This document shows, in pieces, positions 44,483-53,964 of a DNA stretch of 64,000 nt (position 1 is the stretch's first letter; each line of letters starts with the position of its first letter). Source of the stretch: CCMP332 sp040218795. Lineage in GTDB: Bacteria; Bacteroidota; Bacteroidia; Cytophagales; CCMP332. The stretch is from NCBI GenBank assembly GCA_040218795.1, contig JAVJQT010000010.1, positions 1 to 64,000 of the forward strand, written 5' to 3'. A program made the position numbers and the translations under genes. Below the pieces are notes generated by a model. The model worked only from the letters and a program-made list of their open reading frames with translations. It did no database searches and was not told where the DNA came from.

Positions 44483-47400
44483 ATGTTTAAAAATAAATGG
44501 AGAAAACTACAGTGCCTTTCATTTTTAATAATTCTAATCTTAATAAACTCTACAGAGCAAAGATCTTTTGCACAGGATATTGACAGAATTTATTTTCAAG
44601 ATACCATTACAGCTCTCTCTCTGACTGATTTAAGACATTCAGCATTTTTTTCAATAAAGGATTCCTTTTCAATTGTATTAAGCGATAATATACCCGGAAG
44701 ACTTCACTTCATCAAACTGGATTCCAATGATCAGGTATTGGAAGCGAGATCATATACTGTTCCCGGACTAAATAATAATATAGGAATTAACTCAAGTGTC
44801 TTTCACCAGGGATATATTTACTTTACTTCACCATACAATGGAGGTATCTATGGGAAACTGGATACAGAATTAAATCTTATCTGGTTAAAAAAAATGATAG
44901 TCCCGCTTCCTGATCAACCCAAGCCAAAATCAATTTGTGCTATTAATAATCAATTCTTTATCTCTACAAGTGTTTCATCTTCTACTTTAATATCAAGATT
45001 TGATTTAAACGGCAATCCAATCGCCTCAAAAATAATCATTGATAGTTCAGGAGGTGGAAATTATCAAACCATGGTGACGGATGATACAAGTTTATTTGTA
45101 ATCGCTCAACAAACAAACTACGGTGCACCTACGCCAATTCATATTTATAAATTGTCGCCTTGGCTTTCTAAGTCACGAGATGTGGTTTTGTTGAAAGCTG
45201 GAATATACTATGATGAAATTGTTGGCTTTAACATTATAGAAAATAAACAAAATCTGAGAATAGATTTTAATACGGGAGGTTCCGGTGGAAACTCCACTTT
45301 TTTCACAGTTAAAGTCAATAAAGATTTACGCATTGAAGATACTAAGAAATGGGATGCCTCAATCAATCAACAAAATAAGTCCTCCAGTCAATTGCAAACT
45401 CTGATAAGTGGAAATGAGTTTTATAAAATTTTCCCTTTCAATGGAGTAAATCTTGGAGGTTATATTATCACAAGATCATATTTAGGCTGGATAGAGCAAT
45501 TTAAATTTCACAGCACCCTCGGCTTAAACAATGATCCCCATTATAAATACTTAGGTGTTAACAGAAATAATAACAAAAGAAATTTTTATCGCCATATCAA
45601 TGGTGGAATTACGGATACAGTACAAACAAGTATTATTGAAATTGTAAAAGCTCCATCTGTTCCTGTCGATTTTCCATGCGACATATCCGAAAATATGCAG
45701 TTAAGAGAGTTTCAGGGATTTAATATTTTTGAAAATTTTGACAGGTATACAATATCAAATATTTCAATATCCTCATTTGATTTAAGCTATACCTATTCTG
45801 TGCTTTCCACGAGTCAGTCGCCATGGTGTGTAAATAATACAATCGATACCTGCGCAATAATCAATGCAAGAATCCCAAATAAACTCGATACGCTTTGTAC
45901 AGACTTGAACTATACTTTTAATAGCTCTACCTATTTTATCGATTCTCTGCAATGGAAGATAAATGGCATTGCAATGGGCAATTCGAATACTTTAAATTTT
46001 TCATTCGATACAGTTGGTAATTACACTATTTCCCTTGAAGCTTTTCCTGAAGGTAATACTTGTTTTGTCGCAGATAGTTTTAGCGTAATTGTAGAACCCA
46101 AACCGATACTTTTAAGTACGGATACAATTATTTGTTCGGGGGATTCTGTCCTTTTAGAAACTCTAAATTCTGAATCTAATCTCTGGACTAACGCTCAAAA
46201 TATTCAATGTGATAGCTGTGCCAGTACATGGGTTACAGCTAATAATTTGACTCGTATAATTTGGACGGGAACAAACAATAAGAATTGTATTATTCAGGAA
46301 CAGGTGGATATTGAAACTTTCCCTATTGCCAATGGCAGCATCATTGGCCCAAAGGATATTTGTCCGGGTTCTGATAGTATCATTTTTAGTATTAATTCCA
46401 GTTTTACCGATTCGGTGATTTGGTGGGTAGATACAATCGGAATTATCAATACAAGTACGATAGACAGCATTACCATTAGTTGGCCCGATACAGTTCAAAG
46501 CGCTAATATTTTTGCTTTGCTCTTTGATGAAAATGCTTGTCAGGGTGATACTCTTGTGTACAATGTTAATGTGGATGCTGAGCTCAATCCTCAAATTGTT
46601 ACTTCATCGAATACATTTTGCTTTTTTGATAAAGACAGTGTCAATTACCGCATTCTTGACCCCATAAATAATGCTCAATACCAATGGAATGCTGATACAG
46701 GTATCATTGAAGGCTTTCCATCTTATGCCGAGGTTTTGATTAGTTGGGATTCAGTCGGAAGCCATTTCTTGATTTCGGAAGAAATCGTTCAAACCAATAT
46801 TGCAAACTGCTATGGAGCAGATACCGTATTTGTGCAGATAAAAGAAAGTCCAAGAACTGAGCTAGTGATAGATGGCCCTGCAAAACTGTGTTTAAATGTA
46901 TCGGACACATTTACCTGTAATACCGGTGATCCAAACTCCACTTATGTTTGGTCCTCAAACGATGGCTATCTTATTGAAGGCTATTTAACTCCATCCATAA
47001 TTTATGTGTGGTTTGAAGACAGTATGCAAGTACTAAGTGTAGTAGAAAGGGCAACGAATGGATGTCGGGGAAAAGAAACCGAATTTGAAGTTTTCATTCC
47101 TCCAAAACCACAGCCAATTGCTGAATTTGACTCTTCTGTAATTTGTATAAGTGATACCTTAAACCAAAGCTATTCAATGATTGGATTCGATAGCAGTTCC
47201 TATTCCTGGAGCATTAGCAATGGTGAAATTATTGCCGGACAGGGCACAGATGAAATCACAGTAAACTGGAACACAAGAGATTATAAAAGATTTAAGATAG
47301 TTGAAAATTCTTTGGCCGGATGCCCATCCGATACCCTGGAGGCAGTGCTCTTCGGAGATTTTTCTTATCCGGAAATAGACTATTTAGATTTAGAGGATGA

Positions 47401-48181
47401 CACCTGCATTCGCTTTTATTACGAGATCAATAAATTCTGGACCAATCCCAATCTGTATTTTAAAGTCATGAGAAGGGAAGTCGAACCCATTGAAACGGAT
47501 TGGAAACAAATTGGCTTAGCTCTGGCCTATTTAGACTCATATATTGACCGCGATGTTGATAAAAATAATAATAGATATGAATATTCCATTTATCTCGACA
47601 ATCAGTGCAAGGCAAAAAATCAGGCGCCTTATCACAATAATATTTTACTGAAATCTGAGGTGGTATCAGAATCAAATTCGGATGAGATTCGGCTGAACTG
47701 GAATCCTTATGTAAACTGGAAAAATGGCCTTGATCAGTATGAAGTATATGAAACAAATGAAAGCGGTGCTTTGAATTTTTTAGCCAGGGTAAATACTACG
47801 CATTATACACTTGAAAAAACAGACGCTTTTATCAATTACTGTTTTAAAGTCAGGGCACTAAATGAAGATCCGGAAATGACAAGCTGGTCCAATACCACTT
47901 GTATTTTAAAGGAGAGTGAAATATCGATTCCCAATGTTATTACTCCCAATGGCGATGGATACAATGATCTTTTGGTAATTTCTAATATCAATTCCTTTAG
48001 CAATCATGAATTGATAATTTACAACAGATCAGGCCGCCCTATTTACAAATCCACTAATTATTCCAATGATTGGCCAAAGGAAGAAATTATATCAGGAACC
48101 TATTTCTATTCATTGAAAATTAACAATCCATCTTCAGGAAAAAGCAATTTGTTCAAAGGCTGGCTCGAAATACTTAGATAA
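44483..48181 (+). CDS. Giant surface protein with PKD-like domains and T9SS type B (gliding motility) C-terminus
   Basis: A 1232-residue secreted protein. The signal region is about 1-31 (CLSFLIILILINSTEQRSFAQ). Residues 32-440 form a propeller-like N-terminal half. From about 470 to 1000 there are several PKD-like domains with recurring Cys and W/D motifs. A fibronectin-like part (about 1000-1140) follows, and the C-terminal gliding-motility-associated domain (about 1150-1232, SIPNVITPNGDGYNDLLVI and YNRSGRPIYKS) is the T9SS type B signal. Proteins of this class are surface adhesins or enzymes; no catalytic domain is evident. Confidence 0.88.
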   Translation: MFKNKWRKLQCLSFLIILILINSTEQRSFAQDIDRIYFQDTITALSLTDLRHSAFFSIKDSFSIVLSDNIPGRLHFIKLDSNDQVLEARSYTVPGLNNNIGINSSVFHQGYIYFTSPYNGGIYGKLDTELNLIWLKKMIVPLPDQPKPKSICAINNQFFISTSVSSSTLISRFDLNGNPIASKIIIDSSGGGNYQTMVTDDTSLFVIAQQTNYGAPTPIHIYKLSPWLSKSRDVVLLKAGIYYDEIVGFNIIENKQNLRIDFNTGGSGGNSTFFTVKVNKDLRIEDTKKWDASINQQNKSSSQLQTLISGNEFYKIFPFNGVNLGGYIITRSYLGWIEQFKFHSTLGLNNDPHYKYLGVNRNNNKRNFYRHINGGITDTVQTSIIEIVKAPSVPVDFPCDISENMQLREFQGFNIFENFDRYTISNISISSFDLSYTYSVLSTSQSPWCVNNTIDTCAIINARIPNKLDTLCTDLNYTFNSSTYFIDSLQWKINGIAMGNSNTLNFSFDTVGNYTISLEAFPEGNTCFVADSFSVIVEPKPILLSTDTIICSGDSVLLETLNSESNLWTNAQNIQCDSCASTWVTANNLTRIIWTGTNNKNCIIQEQVDIETFPIANGSIIGPKDICPGSDSIIFSINSSFTDSVIWWVDTIGIINTSTIDSITISWPDTVQSANIFALLFDENACQGDTLVYNVNVDAELNPQIVTSSNTFCFFDKDSVNYRILDPINNAQYQWNADTGIIEGFPSYAEVLISWDSVGSHFLISEEIVQTNIANCYGADTVFVQIKESPRTELVIDGPAKLCLNVSDTFTCNTGDPNSTYVWSSNDGYLIEGYLTPSIIYVWFEDSMQVLSVVERATNGCRGKETEFEVFIPPKPQPIAEFDSSVICISDTLNQSYSMIGFDSSSYSWSISNGEIIAGQGTDEITVNWNTRDYKRFKIVENSLAGCPSDTLEAVLFGDFSYPEIDYLDLEDDTCIRFYYEINKFWTNPNLYFKVMRREVEPIETDWKQIGLALAYLDSYIDRDVDKNNNRYEYSIYLDNQCKAKNQAPYHNNILLKSEVVSESNSDEIRLNWNPYVNWKNGLDQYEVYETNESGALNFLARVNTTHYTLEKTDAFINYCFKVRALNEDPEMTSWSNTTCILKESEISIPNVITPNGDGYNDLLVISNINSFSNHELIIYNRSGRPIYKSTNYSNDWPKEEIISGTYFYSLKINNPSSGKSNLFKGWLEILR

Positions 48182-48252
48182 ATACAATGATTATTCATTT
48201 GCGAATGCGATATGAAATACTTAGCATTGATCATTGCTCTAAAAAATGAGAA

Positions 48253-49023
48253 ATGATGAAAGGTAAAAAGACATTCCTAAAAACAATTTTCATTGTATTA
48301 TTTCTTTTCTCTATCAACATTCTTCAGGCGCAGGAATATTACAGCGGCGATGTGCGATTTGGATTGGGCATTGCTCCAAATCTGAGTTGGTATAACATTA
48401 GTTCGGACCCATACAGCTCTAATGGGGCAAAAGCCGGTTGGTCATGGGGCTTTAATGTGGATTATTTCTTTTCAGGCACCTATTCCCTGAGCACGGGATT
48501 GCATTTGTTGAATTACGGAGGTAAACTGAGCTATCCTGATATCTACAGAAATCAACTGGGTCAGGAATTTAAAGTAAGAGGTGAAAGCGATGTTAAATCC
48601 AGCGCAGTGCAATTGCCACTTGCATTGAAAATGAGAACCACCTTGTTAAATGCCCTTAACTATTATGGAAAATTTGGAGCCGTAGCAGCAGTGAATTACA
48701 ATCGTTCGGAAGATTACTTTACAGATCCCAACAGCAATATCAATGTAGAAATTGAGGATCGCAACTTTATTGATGACTCCCGATTGTTCAATTTGAGTAT
48801 TCTAATAGGTGCGGGAATCGAATACAACATATCCGGAAACACCACGGCCATTGCGGGCATTAGCTACCATCAGGGAATATTAAATCAATTGAACAAAAGA
48901 GCTTATCTCACCGATGATAGCGGAATGGTATTGGCATCGGAACAAACCAACCCCGGGCCGCAGGGTGAAAAACAAAAAGCCACAATAAATTTTATATCGC
49001 TGGACCTGGGCATCTATTTTTAA
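48253..49023 (+). CDS. Outer-membrane beta-barrel protein (PorT-like)
   Basis: A 256-residue protein with a signal peptide (about 1-26, ending INILQAQ) and an eight-strand-type barrel pattern of alternating aromatic and polar residues (VRFGLGIAPNLSW, WSWGFNVDYFF, IDDSRLFNLSILIGAGIEYN). It ends in FISLDLGIYF with a terminal Phe. It belongs to the broad OMP_b-brl_2/PorT-like group; function unknown. Met1 and Met2 are both possible starts. It follows the T9SS type B gene by 71 bases and may be functionally linked. Confidence 0.8.
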   Translation: MMKGKKTFLKTIFIVLFLFSINILQAQEYYSGDVRFGLGIAPNLSWYNISSDPYSSNGAKAGWSWGFNVDYFFSGTYSLSTGLHLLNYGGKLSYPDIYRNQLGQEFKVRGESDVKSSAVQLPLALKMRTTLLNALNYYGKFGAVAAVNYNRSEDYFTDPNSNINVEIEDRNFIDDSRLFNLSILIGAGIEYNISGNTTAIAGISYHQGILNQLNKRAYLTDDSGMVLASEQTNPGPQGEKQKATINFISLDLGIYF

Positions 49024-49589
49024 TGCATTACATTTTGCTTAAAGAGCTTTATCGCGATGGCAAGTAAAATAATCCCAAATACTTTTCTCAGGATGTTAAA
49101 ACCCGCCTGACCGATTTTTCTTTCGAGCCAATTGCTCGATTTCAATACGATATATACCAAAACCATATTGACAAAAATACCGACCAATACGTTGATTTGT
49201 TCAAACTCAGCACGTAAGGAAAGAATGGTCGTCATGGTACCGGCACCTGCAATTAAGGGGAAGGCGATTGGCACTACTGAAGAAGAGGATTTTTCACCGG
49301 GACTGGCTTTGAAAATCTCCACACCGAGCACCATTTCCATACCCAATAAAAATATGATAATCGCCCCTGCAATGGCGAATGAATAGACATCAATACCAAA
49401 TAATTTCAGTATGGATTCCCCCAAAAAGAGAAAAGCAACCATGATCACAATGGCCACAATGGATATCTTTTCAGACTGAATATGCCCGAATTTCTTTCTC
49501 AGATTTATAATGATGGGAATCGATCCCAAAATGTCTATTACAGAGAATAAAATAATAGATACAGAAGCTATTTCCTTAAAGTTTAACAT
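49020..49589 (-). CDS. MarC-family membrane protein
   Basis: A 189-residue inner-membrane protein with six predicted helices. Family motifs are VIDILGSIPIIINLRKK near the N-terminus, AGAIIIFLLGMEMV and the central FPLIAGAGTMTT. The C-terminal RKVFGIILLAIAIKLF completes the fold. Function is not established; the old link with multiple antibiotic resistance was withdrawn for E. coli MarC. It overlaps the convergent beta-barrel gene by 4 bases. Confidence 0.9.
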   Translation of the reverse strand: MLNFKEIASVSIILFSVIDILGSIPIIINLRKKFGHIQSEKISIVAIVIMVAFLFLGESILKLFGIDVYSFAIAGAIIIFLLGMEMVLGVEIFKASPGEKSSSSVVPIAFPLIAGAGTMTTILSLRAEFEQINVLVGIFVNMVLVYIVLKSSNWLERKIGQAGFNILRKVFGIILLAIAIKLFKQNVMH

Positions 49590-49639
49590 GACCGTCCAAT
49601 TTTGCCGCGAAATTAGAAAATCGTTTGATCAAAAACTAC

Positions 49640-49898
49640 TTTATGTTCTAAATGAAAGATGAAAGTGAAAAGTTTAAAGTTGAAGTTGAAAGTTAAAAGT
49701 GAAAAGTTAAAAGTGGAAAGTTGAAGGTTTTACATGAGCATGGCGAAAAAGGATTAATGGTTAATGGTTAAATTCATTTCTCATTTCTCATTGCTCATTT
49801 CTCATTGCTCATTGCTCATTTCTCATTGCACATTGCTAATTGCTTATTGCTAATTTCTCATTGCTCATTTCTAATTTCTCATTTCTAATTTCTTTGGT
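49640..49898. repeat. Drifting low-complexity repeats
   Basis: The ~310-base gap between marC and the ABC permease has no gene. About 49650-49725 repeats AAAGTTAAAAGTGAAAAGT-like words, and about 49770-49890 repeats TTTCTCATTGCTCA units with small changes. The repeats are not perfect tandem copies but a degenerating series. Confidence 0.8.
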
Positions 49899-51200
49899 TC
49901 AATTCTGAAAAAACCATTTAACCAAAACCTTATAATTCACTTTGGTGCCGTGGATAAGAATTCCAACGCGATAAACGCGCGCCGCTACCCAGGTGGTCAA
50001 AATAAAACCGCCGATCAGCAATAGCATGGACAAGGCAATTTCCCAGCCGGGTACACCGTAGGCAATACGGCCCATCATCACCACAGGAGAAGTGAAAGGG
50101 ATCATCGAAAGCCAGAATGCCAATTGGGAATTGGGATCGCTCAAAACCGGACCCAGACTAAAAATAGCTAAAAGCAGCGGTATGGTTATCGGAAGCATAA
50201 ATTGCTGGGAGTCTGCTTCGGAATCTACAGCCGAACCTACCATGGCAAAAAGCGAAGCATAAACCAGATATCCACCCAAAAAATAGAAAATAAAGAGAGA
50301 AATGATTTGAGCGATGGGAATGTTTTCGATGGCCCTGAAAATTCCCGCTATCTCCTCATTGTTTTCCATTTGATCAAAATCCACATCCGCACCTCTCGTG
50401 ACTGCGGGATTATCTTTGAGTTCATTGATTCCGGTAAAGGTGCTGGCCGATGCCGAGACCGCAGACATCAGGATCACCCATATTACGAACTGGGTCAAAC
50501 CCACCGCCGCTACACCCAAAACCTTTCCCATCATCAGTTGAAAAGGTTTTACTGAAGAAATAATGACTTCCACAATTCGGCTAGATTTTTCTTCTATCAC
50601 TCCACGCATAACCTGTGCACCATAGAGAAAAATGAATATATAAATTAGGAAACTAGCGATATATCCGATTCCAAAATTGACCCCTGCATTGCTTTCCTTT
50701 TCCCCGGTTTCTGTCATGTTCAGGGTTTTCAGATTGACATCCACATTAAGTTTATCGAGCATTGTTTCATCGATATCCAAATCGGCAATACGCAATTGAC
50801 GAATTTCCTCGCTAACCTGCCCTTTGATCATATTGACCAAATCAAAACTTGGGTTCTGTCCTGAATAAAGCTTTAATCCATCGGGTTTGTCGATATCGAT
50901 TTTAGGGATGTATAAAAGCCCGAAGCTGCCATGGGCTTCAAAATCGGCTTTGGCTTTTTCAAGATCACCACCGATATATACAAAATTTACCTCTTCATTG
51001 CTTTTCAGCTTCTTTTCAAAATAACCCGAGTCATCGAGAACTTCTATGACCTTTTTATCTCCTTTTTTGGTTGAAAACCAGGCCACAAAAAAGATCATTG
51101 CACCGAATAAAACAGGTGTCAAAATGGTCATAATTATAAATGACTTTTTCTTTACCCTGGTCAGGTATTCCCTTTGTAAAATGAGCCAGATCTTATCCAT
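49899..51200 (-). CDS. ABC-2 type transporter permease (NatB-like)
   Basis: A 433-residue permease. A first helix is near residue 20-45 (SFIIMTILTPVLFGAMIFFVAWFS), a large extracytoplasmic loop spans about 50-170, and the core with five to six helices covers about 180-415 and includes EEKSSRIVEVIISSVKPFQLMMGKVLG. The ORF is open to 51236, but ATG 51200 (MDKIWLILQREY) is preceded by a strong AGGAGG six bases away and overlaps the end of the ATPase gene, the usual arrangement for coupled pairs. Likely an exporter; substrate unknown (NatAB-like pumps export sodium). Confidence 0.88.
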   Translation of the reverse strand: MDKIWLILQREYLTRVKKKSFIIMTILTPVLFGAMIFFVAWFSTKKGDKKVIEVLDDSGYFEKKLKSNEEVNFVYIGGDLEKAKADFEAHGSFGLLYIPKIDIDKPDGLKLYSGQNPSFDLVNMIKGQVSEEIRQLRIADLDIDETMLDKLNVDVNLKTLNMTETGEKESNAGVNFGIGYIASFLIYIFIFLYGAQVMRGVIEEKSSRIVEVIISSVKPFQLMMGKVLGVAAVGLTQFVIWVILMSAVSASASTFTGINELKDNPAVTRGADVDFDQMENNEEIAGIFRAIENIPIAQIISLFIFYFLGGYLVYASLFAMVGSAVDSEADSQQFMLPITIPLLLAIFSLGPVLSDPNSQLAFWLSMIPFTSPVVMMGRIAYGVPGWEIALSMLLLIGGFILTTWVAARVYRVGILIHGTKVNYKVLVKWFFQN

Positions 51201-52107
51201 GATTGACCTCCTGTACTTTTGAAATGAAAATATCATTCATGCTGGGTATAATTTCGGAAAAGGAATGAATCTCTACTTTCTGCGCTAATAATTTGATAAG
51301 CTCATTGGGATCTCCTTTTGATTGATCAATAATCACTGTCTCCTTGTTTGTATTTTGAAGTGTGGCATTAGAGCTGATAGCATAGGGAGCAGCCAAAGCT
51401 AAATCATCCCCTTTGTATTCCACACGGTAAGAATGCTTTTTATGTGCTTCCTTAATTTCGAATTTAGGCCCATCCAGGATTTTTTTGGCATTATTGATCA
51501 GGGCAATATGATCGCATAATTCCTCTACGGATTCCATTCTGTGGGTAGAAAAAATGATCGAGCATCCCTGATCGCGCAACTGAAGTATTTCATCGCGGAT
51601 CAAATTGGCATTGATAGGATCAAAACCGGAAAATGGTTCATCGAGTATTAAAATGTCCGGATCGTGAACCACCGTGGAAATGAACTGGACTTTTTGTTGC
51701 ATGCCTTTTGAAAGATCTTCAATTTTTTTGTTCCACCATTCCTCAATTTCAAATTTTTTAATCCAGTATTTTATCTTTTCAAAGGCCTCGCTTTTATCAA
51801 GTCCTTTCAAACGCGCCAGGTACATCAGCTGATCGCCCACCTTCATTTTCTTATAAAGACCGCGTTCTTCGGGCAAATAACCGATTACCTCGATGTGCTC
51901 GGGTTTTAGCTTTTCGCCTTTGATTAAAATTTCACCGTTATCTGCTTTGATGATCTGAGTGATTATCCGGATCAGGGTAGATTTTCCAGCTCCGTTTGGC
52001 CCCAGAAGTCCAAATATTTCTCCTTTGGAGATACTCAGGCTAACGTTTTGCAGGGCGGTATTTTCTCCAAAAGATTTAGAAACATCCTGTACGTCTAAAA
52101 TATTCAA
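51193..52107 (-). CDS. ABC transporter ATP-binding protein (NatA-like)
   Basis: A 304-residue ATPase. Walker A is GLLGPNGAGKST (about 33-44), the signature is EDLSKGMQQKVQ, Walker B is ILILDEPFSGFDP and the switch is STHRMESVEELCDH. A C-terminal DUF4162-like extension (about 215-304) is typical of NatA/gliding GldA-type ATPases. It overlaps the permease gene by 8 bases and forms one two-gene exporter unit with it. Confidence 0.92.
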   Translation of the reverse strand: MNILDVQDVSKSFGENTALQNVSLSISKGEIFGLLGPNGAGKSTLIRIITQIIKADNGEILIKGEKLKPEHIEVIGYLPEERGLYKKMKVGDQLMYLARLKGLDKSEAFEKIKYWIKKFEIEEWWNKKIEDLSKGMQQKVQFISTVVHDPDILILDEPFSGFDPINANLIRDEILQLRDQGCSIIFSTHRMESVEELCDHIALINNAKKILDGPKFEIKEAHKKHSYRVEYKGDDLALAAPYAISSNATLQNTNKETVIIDQSKGDPNELIKLLAQKVEIHSFSEIIPSMNDIFISKVQEVNHG

Positions 52108-52170
52108 TACAATCTTCGTTTTGCTTGTGTATTAATTTTTTTCCAAAAAATAAAAAAACTAAAATTAGGA

Positions 52171-53139
52171 ATGCAATTCCATCTGAATTTATTGATCCAT
52201 CTCTGCAGAGTACATTTCAATCAGTTTTTCAGATTGCTTGCAGAAATTGGAATTGCAAGGATAATAATTCTAAGCATTATAGGATTGATTTTCCTCTTTC
52301 AATTATTGCCGTTCATCCCATTTTCTTCCATCTGGGCTTTTTTCATTCCCCTAATTCCCGCCCTGTTTTTTGCCACCGTTTTTTCTTCAGGCAAAAGCAA
52401 TGCTCCAAACGAAAATGATTTTCTGATCAGCTTGGGAGCAACTCCTTATTGGATCCGATTCTTGCGAAATAGCCTGTTTGCATTGCCTCTGCTTTTGATA
52501 TTGGTATTAATTGGAAATTTCAAAGCCACAGCCCTTTCTATTCCCTTTTTGTTTTTTCTTTCCCTGGACTTAAAATCTGAGTTTCGCACAGGAGAAATTA
52601 TTAATTTTCGCATTGCTCATTTGGCCTTGCTGCCCTGGACCATCGCACTGAGAAAAGGGTTTATTGTTTACGTCTTAATAATATTACTTTCTGCATGCCA
52701 AGTGATTCACATTTCCTTTGTCTTTTTCGCCATATTCATTTTGCATTTGAGAATACTGAGTCTGCTTCAATACAATGAAAGTCAAATGCTAATACAGGCC
52801 TTTGGAAAAAATGCACATGCTTTTCTAAATTATTATCTGAAAAAACATTTGTGCTATTATCTTCTTTCCGGCACCCCCCTTTTGATTTTAACAGCCGTAC
52901 TCAGCATCGAAGTATTCCCAATTCTCTTTGGGATTTTCATATTGTTGACGGTGCATCAATGTCTGAGTATTTATTTGAAATTCAGCTTTTACGAACCCGG
53001 AAAAGATAATTCGGATATGCAAAGTCTGCAGAGTATTATGCTGGCCTTTCTTCTGATTCCTTTTACCATTCCCATTCCCTTTATTTATCTCTGGAGGTAC
53101 CGAAAAAGGGCCATTCTTAATTTAAACAGCTATTTATGA
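52171..53139 (+). CDS. Multi-pass membrane protein, probable ABC permease partner
   Basis: A 322-residue hydrophobic protein with about 8-10 helices (for example ARIIILSIIGLIFLFQLL, FALPLLLILVLIGNF, FPILFGIFILLTVHQC) and a basic C-terminus (LWRYRKRAILN). No family is recognised by motif, but its stop overlaps the start of an ABC ATPase (ATGA), so it is most likely the membrane half of that transporter. It is divergent from the NatA-like gene, with 63 bases between them. Confidence 0.75.
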   Translation: MQFHLNLLIHLCRVHFNQFFRLLAEIGIARIIILSIIGLIFLFQLLPFIPFSSIWAFFIPLIPALFFATVFSSGKSNAPNENDFLISLGATPYWIRFLRNSLFALPLLLILVLIGNFKATALSIPFLFFLSLDLKSEFRTGEIINFRIAHLALLPWTIALRKGFIVYVLIILLSACQVIHISFVFFAIFILHLRILSLLQYNESQMLIQAFGKNAHAFLNYYLKKHLCYYLLSGTPLLILTAVLSIEVFPILFGIFILLTVHQCLSIYLKFSFYEPGKDNSDMQSLQSIMLAFLLIPFTIPIPFIYLWRYRKRAILNLNSYL

Positions 53140-53831
53140 TCCGTATAAAAGACCTGTATTTTTCATATAAAAAAGACGCCGAAGTATTAAAGGGAATCGA
53201 GCTACAATGGGAAAGCGGTCGGATACACGGATTGATGGGATCAAATGGCTCGGGAAAAAGCACTCTTTTCAATTGTATAAAAGGATTGAGAAAAGACTAT
53301 AGCGGGGAAATTAGTTTAGAGAAAGAGCCTTTTGAAAATCCGAATTCCACAGGCTCAGGAATCGCATTTTTACCCGCAGAATCTTATTTCTATCCCAGGA
53401 TGATGGCCTCGGAGTATTTGCATTTTTTTAGGCTGAACAATCCGAATTTTAAACCGGCCCATTGGCTGGAGATAATGGATTTACCGGGGACTGGTATCGT
53501 GGATAATTTCTCAACCGGAATGAAGAAAAAGCTGGCCATTATTGGCTGTCTGGGTCTGGACAAAGCCATTCTGATTCTCGATGAGCCATTTAACGGCCTC
53601 GATGCAGAGTCTTTTCAATTGGTACAGGAGATCCTATTGCAGGAAAATAAAAAAGGCAAAACAATAATACTCAGTTCTCATATTTCATCTTCACTGAAGG
53701 ATATATGTAATGACATTGCTTATCTCGAAGAAGGGCGAATCAAAGAAATTTTTAAGCCGGAACACTACTCCAAAATGGATGCTGACTTATTTGAAGAAAA
53801 GAGGGAGCAATTGAGGCGGAAGTTGAAATAG
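53136..53831 (+). CDS. ABC transporter ATP-binding protein
   Basis: A 231-residue ATPase. Walker A is GLMGSNGSGKST (about 33-44), the signature is DNFSTGMKKKLAI, Walker B is AILILDEPFNGLD and the switch is LSSHIS. It has no C-terminal extension. It is translationally coupled to the upstream membrane protein by an ATGA overlap and probably forms a two-component exporter with it. Confidence 0.92.
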   Translation: MIRIKDLYFSYKKDAEVLKGIELQWESGRIHGLMGSNGSGKSTLFNCIKGLRKDYSGEISLEKEPFENPNSTGSGIAFLPAESYFYPRMMASEYLHFFRLNNPNFKPAHWLEIMDLPGTGIVDNFSTGMKKKLAIIGCLGLDKAILILDEPFNGLDAESFQLVQEILLQENKKGKTIILSSHISSSLKDICNDIAYLEEGRIKEIFKPEHYSKMDADLFEEKREQLRRKLK

Positions 53832-53835
53832 CAAA

Positions 53836-53911
53836 GAGTGGCGAGATGAGAGTTATGAGACGCGAGATGTGAGATGTGAGACGCGAGGTTTGAGAGGCGA
53901 GGTTTGGGGTT
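53836..53911. repeat. Degenerate GAG-rich repeat
   Basis: Drifting copies of GAGACGCGAGATGTGAGATGTGAG-like words after the ABC gene, of the same type as 26460-26525. Confidence 0.65.
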
Positions 53912-53964
53912 CCTTTTAAAAAAAAACAAGCAATGATTTTCTCTTTTTTACATTATTTTACAAG

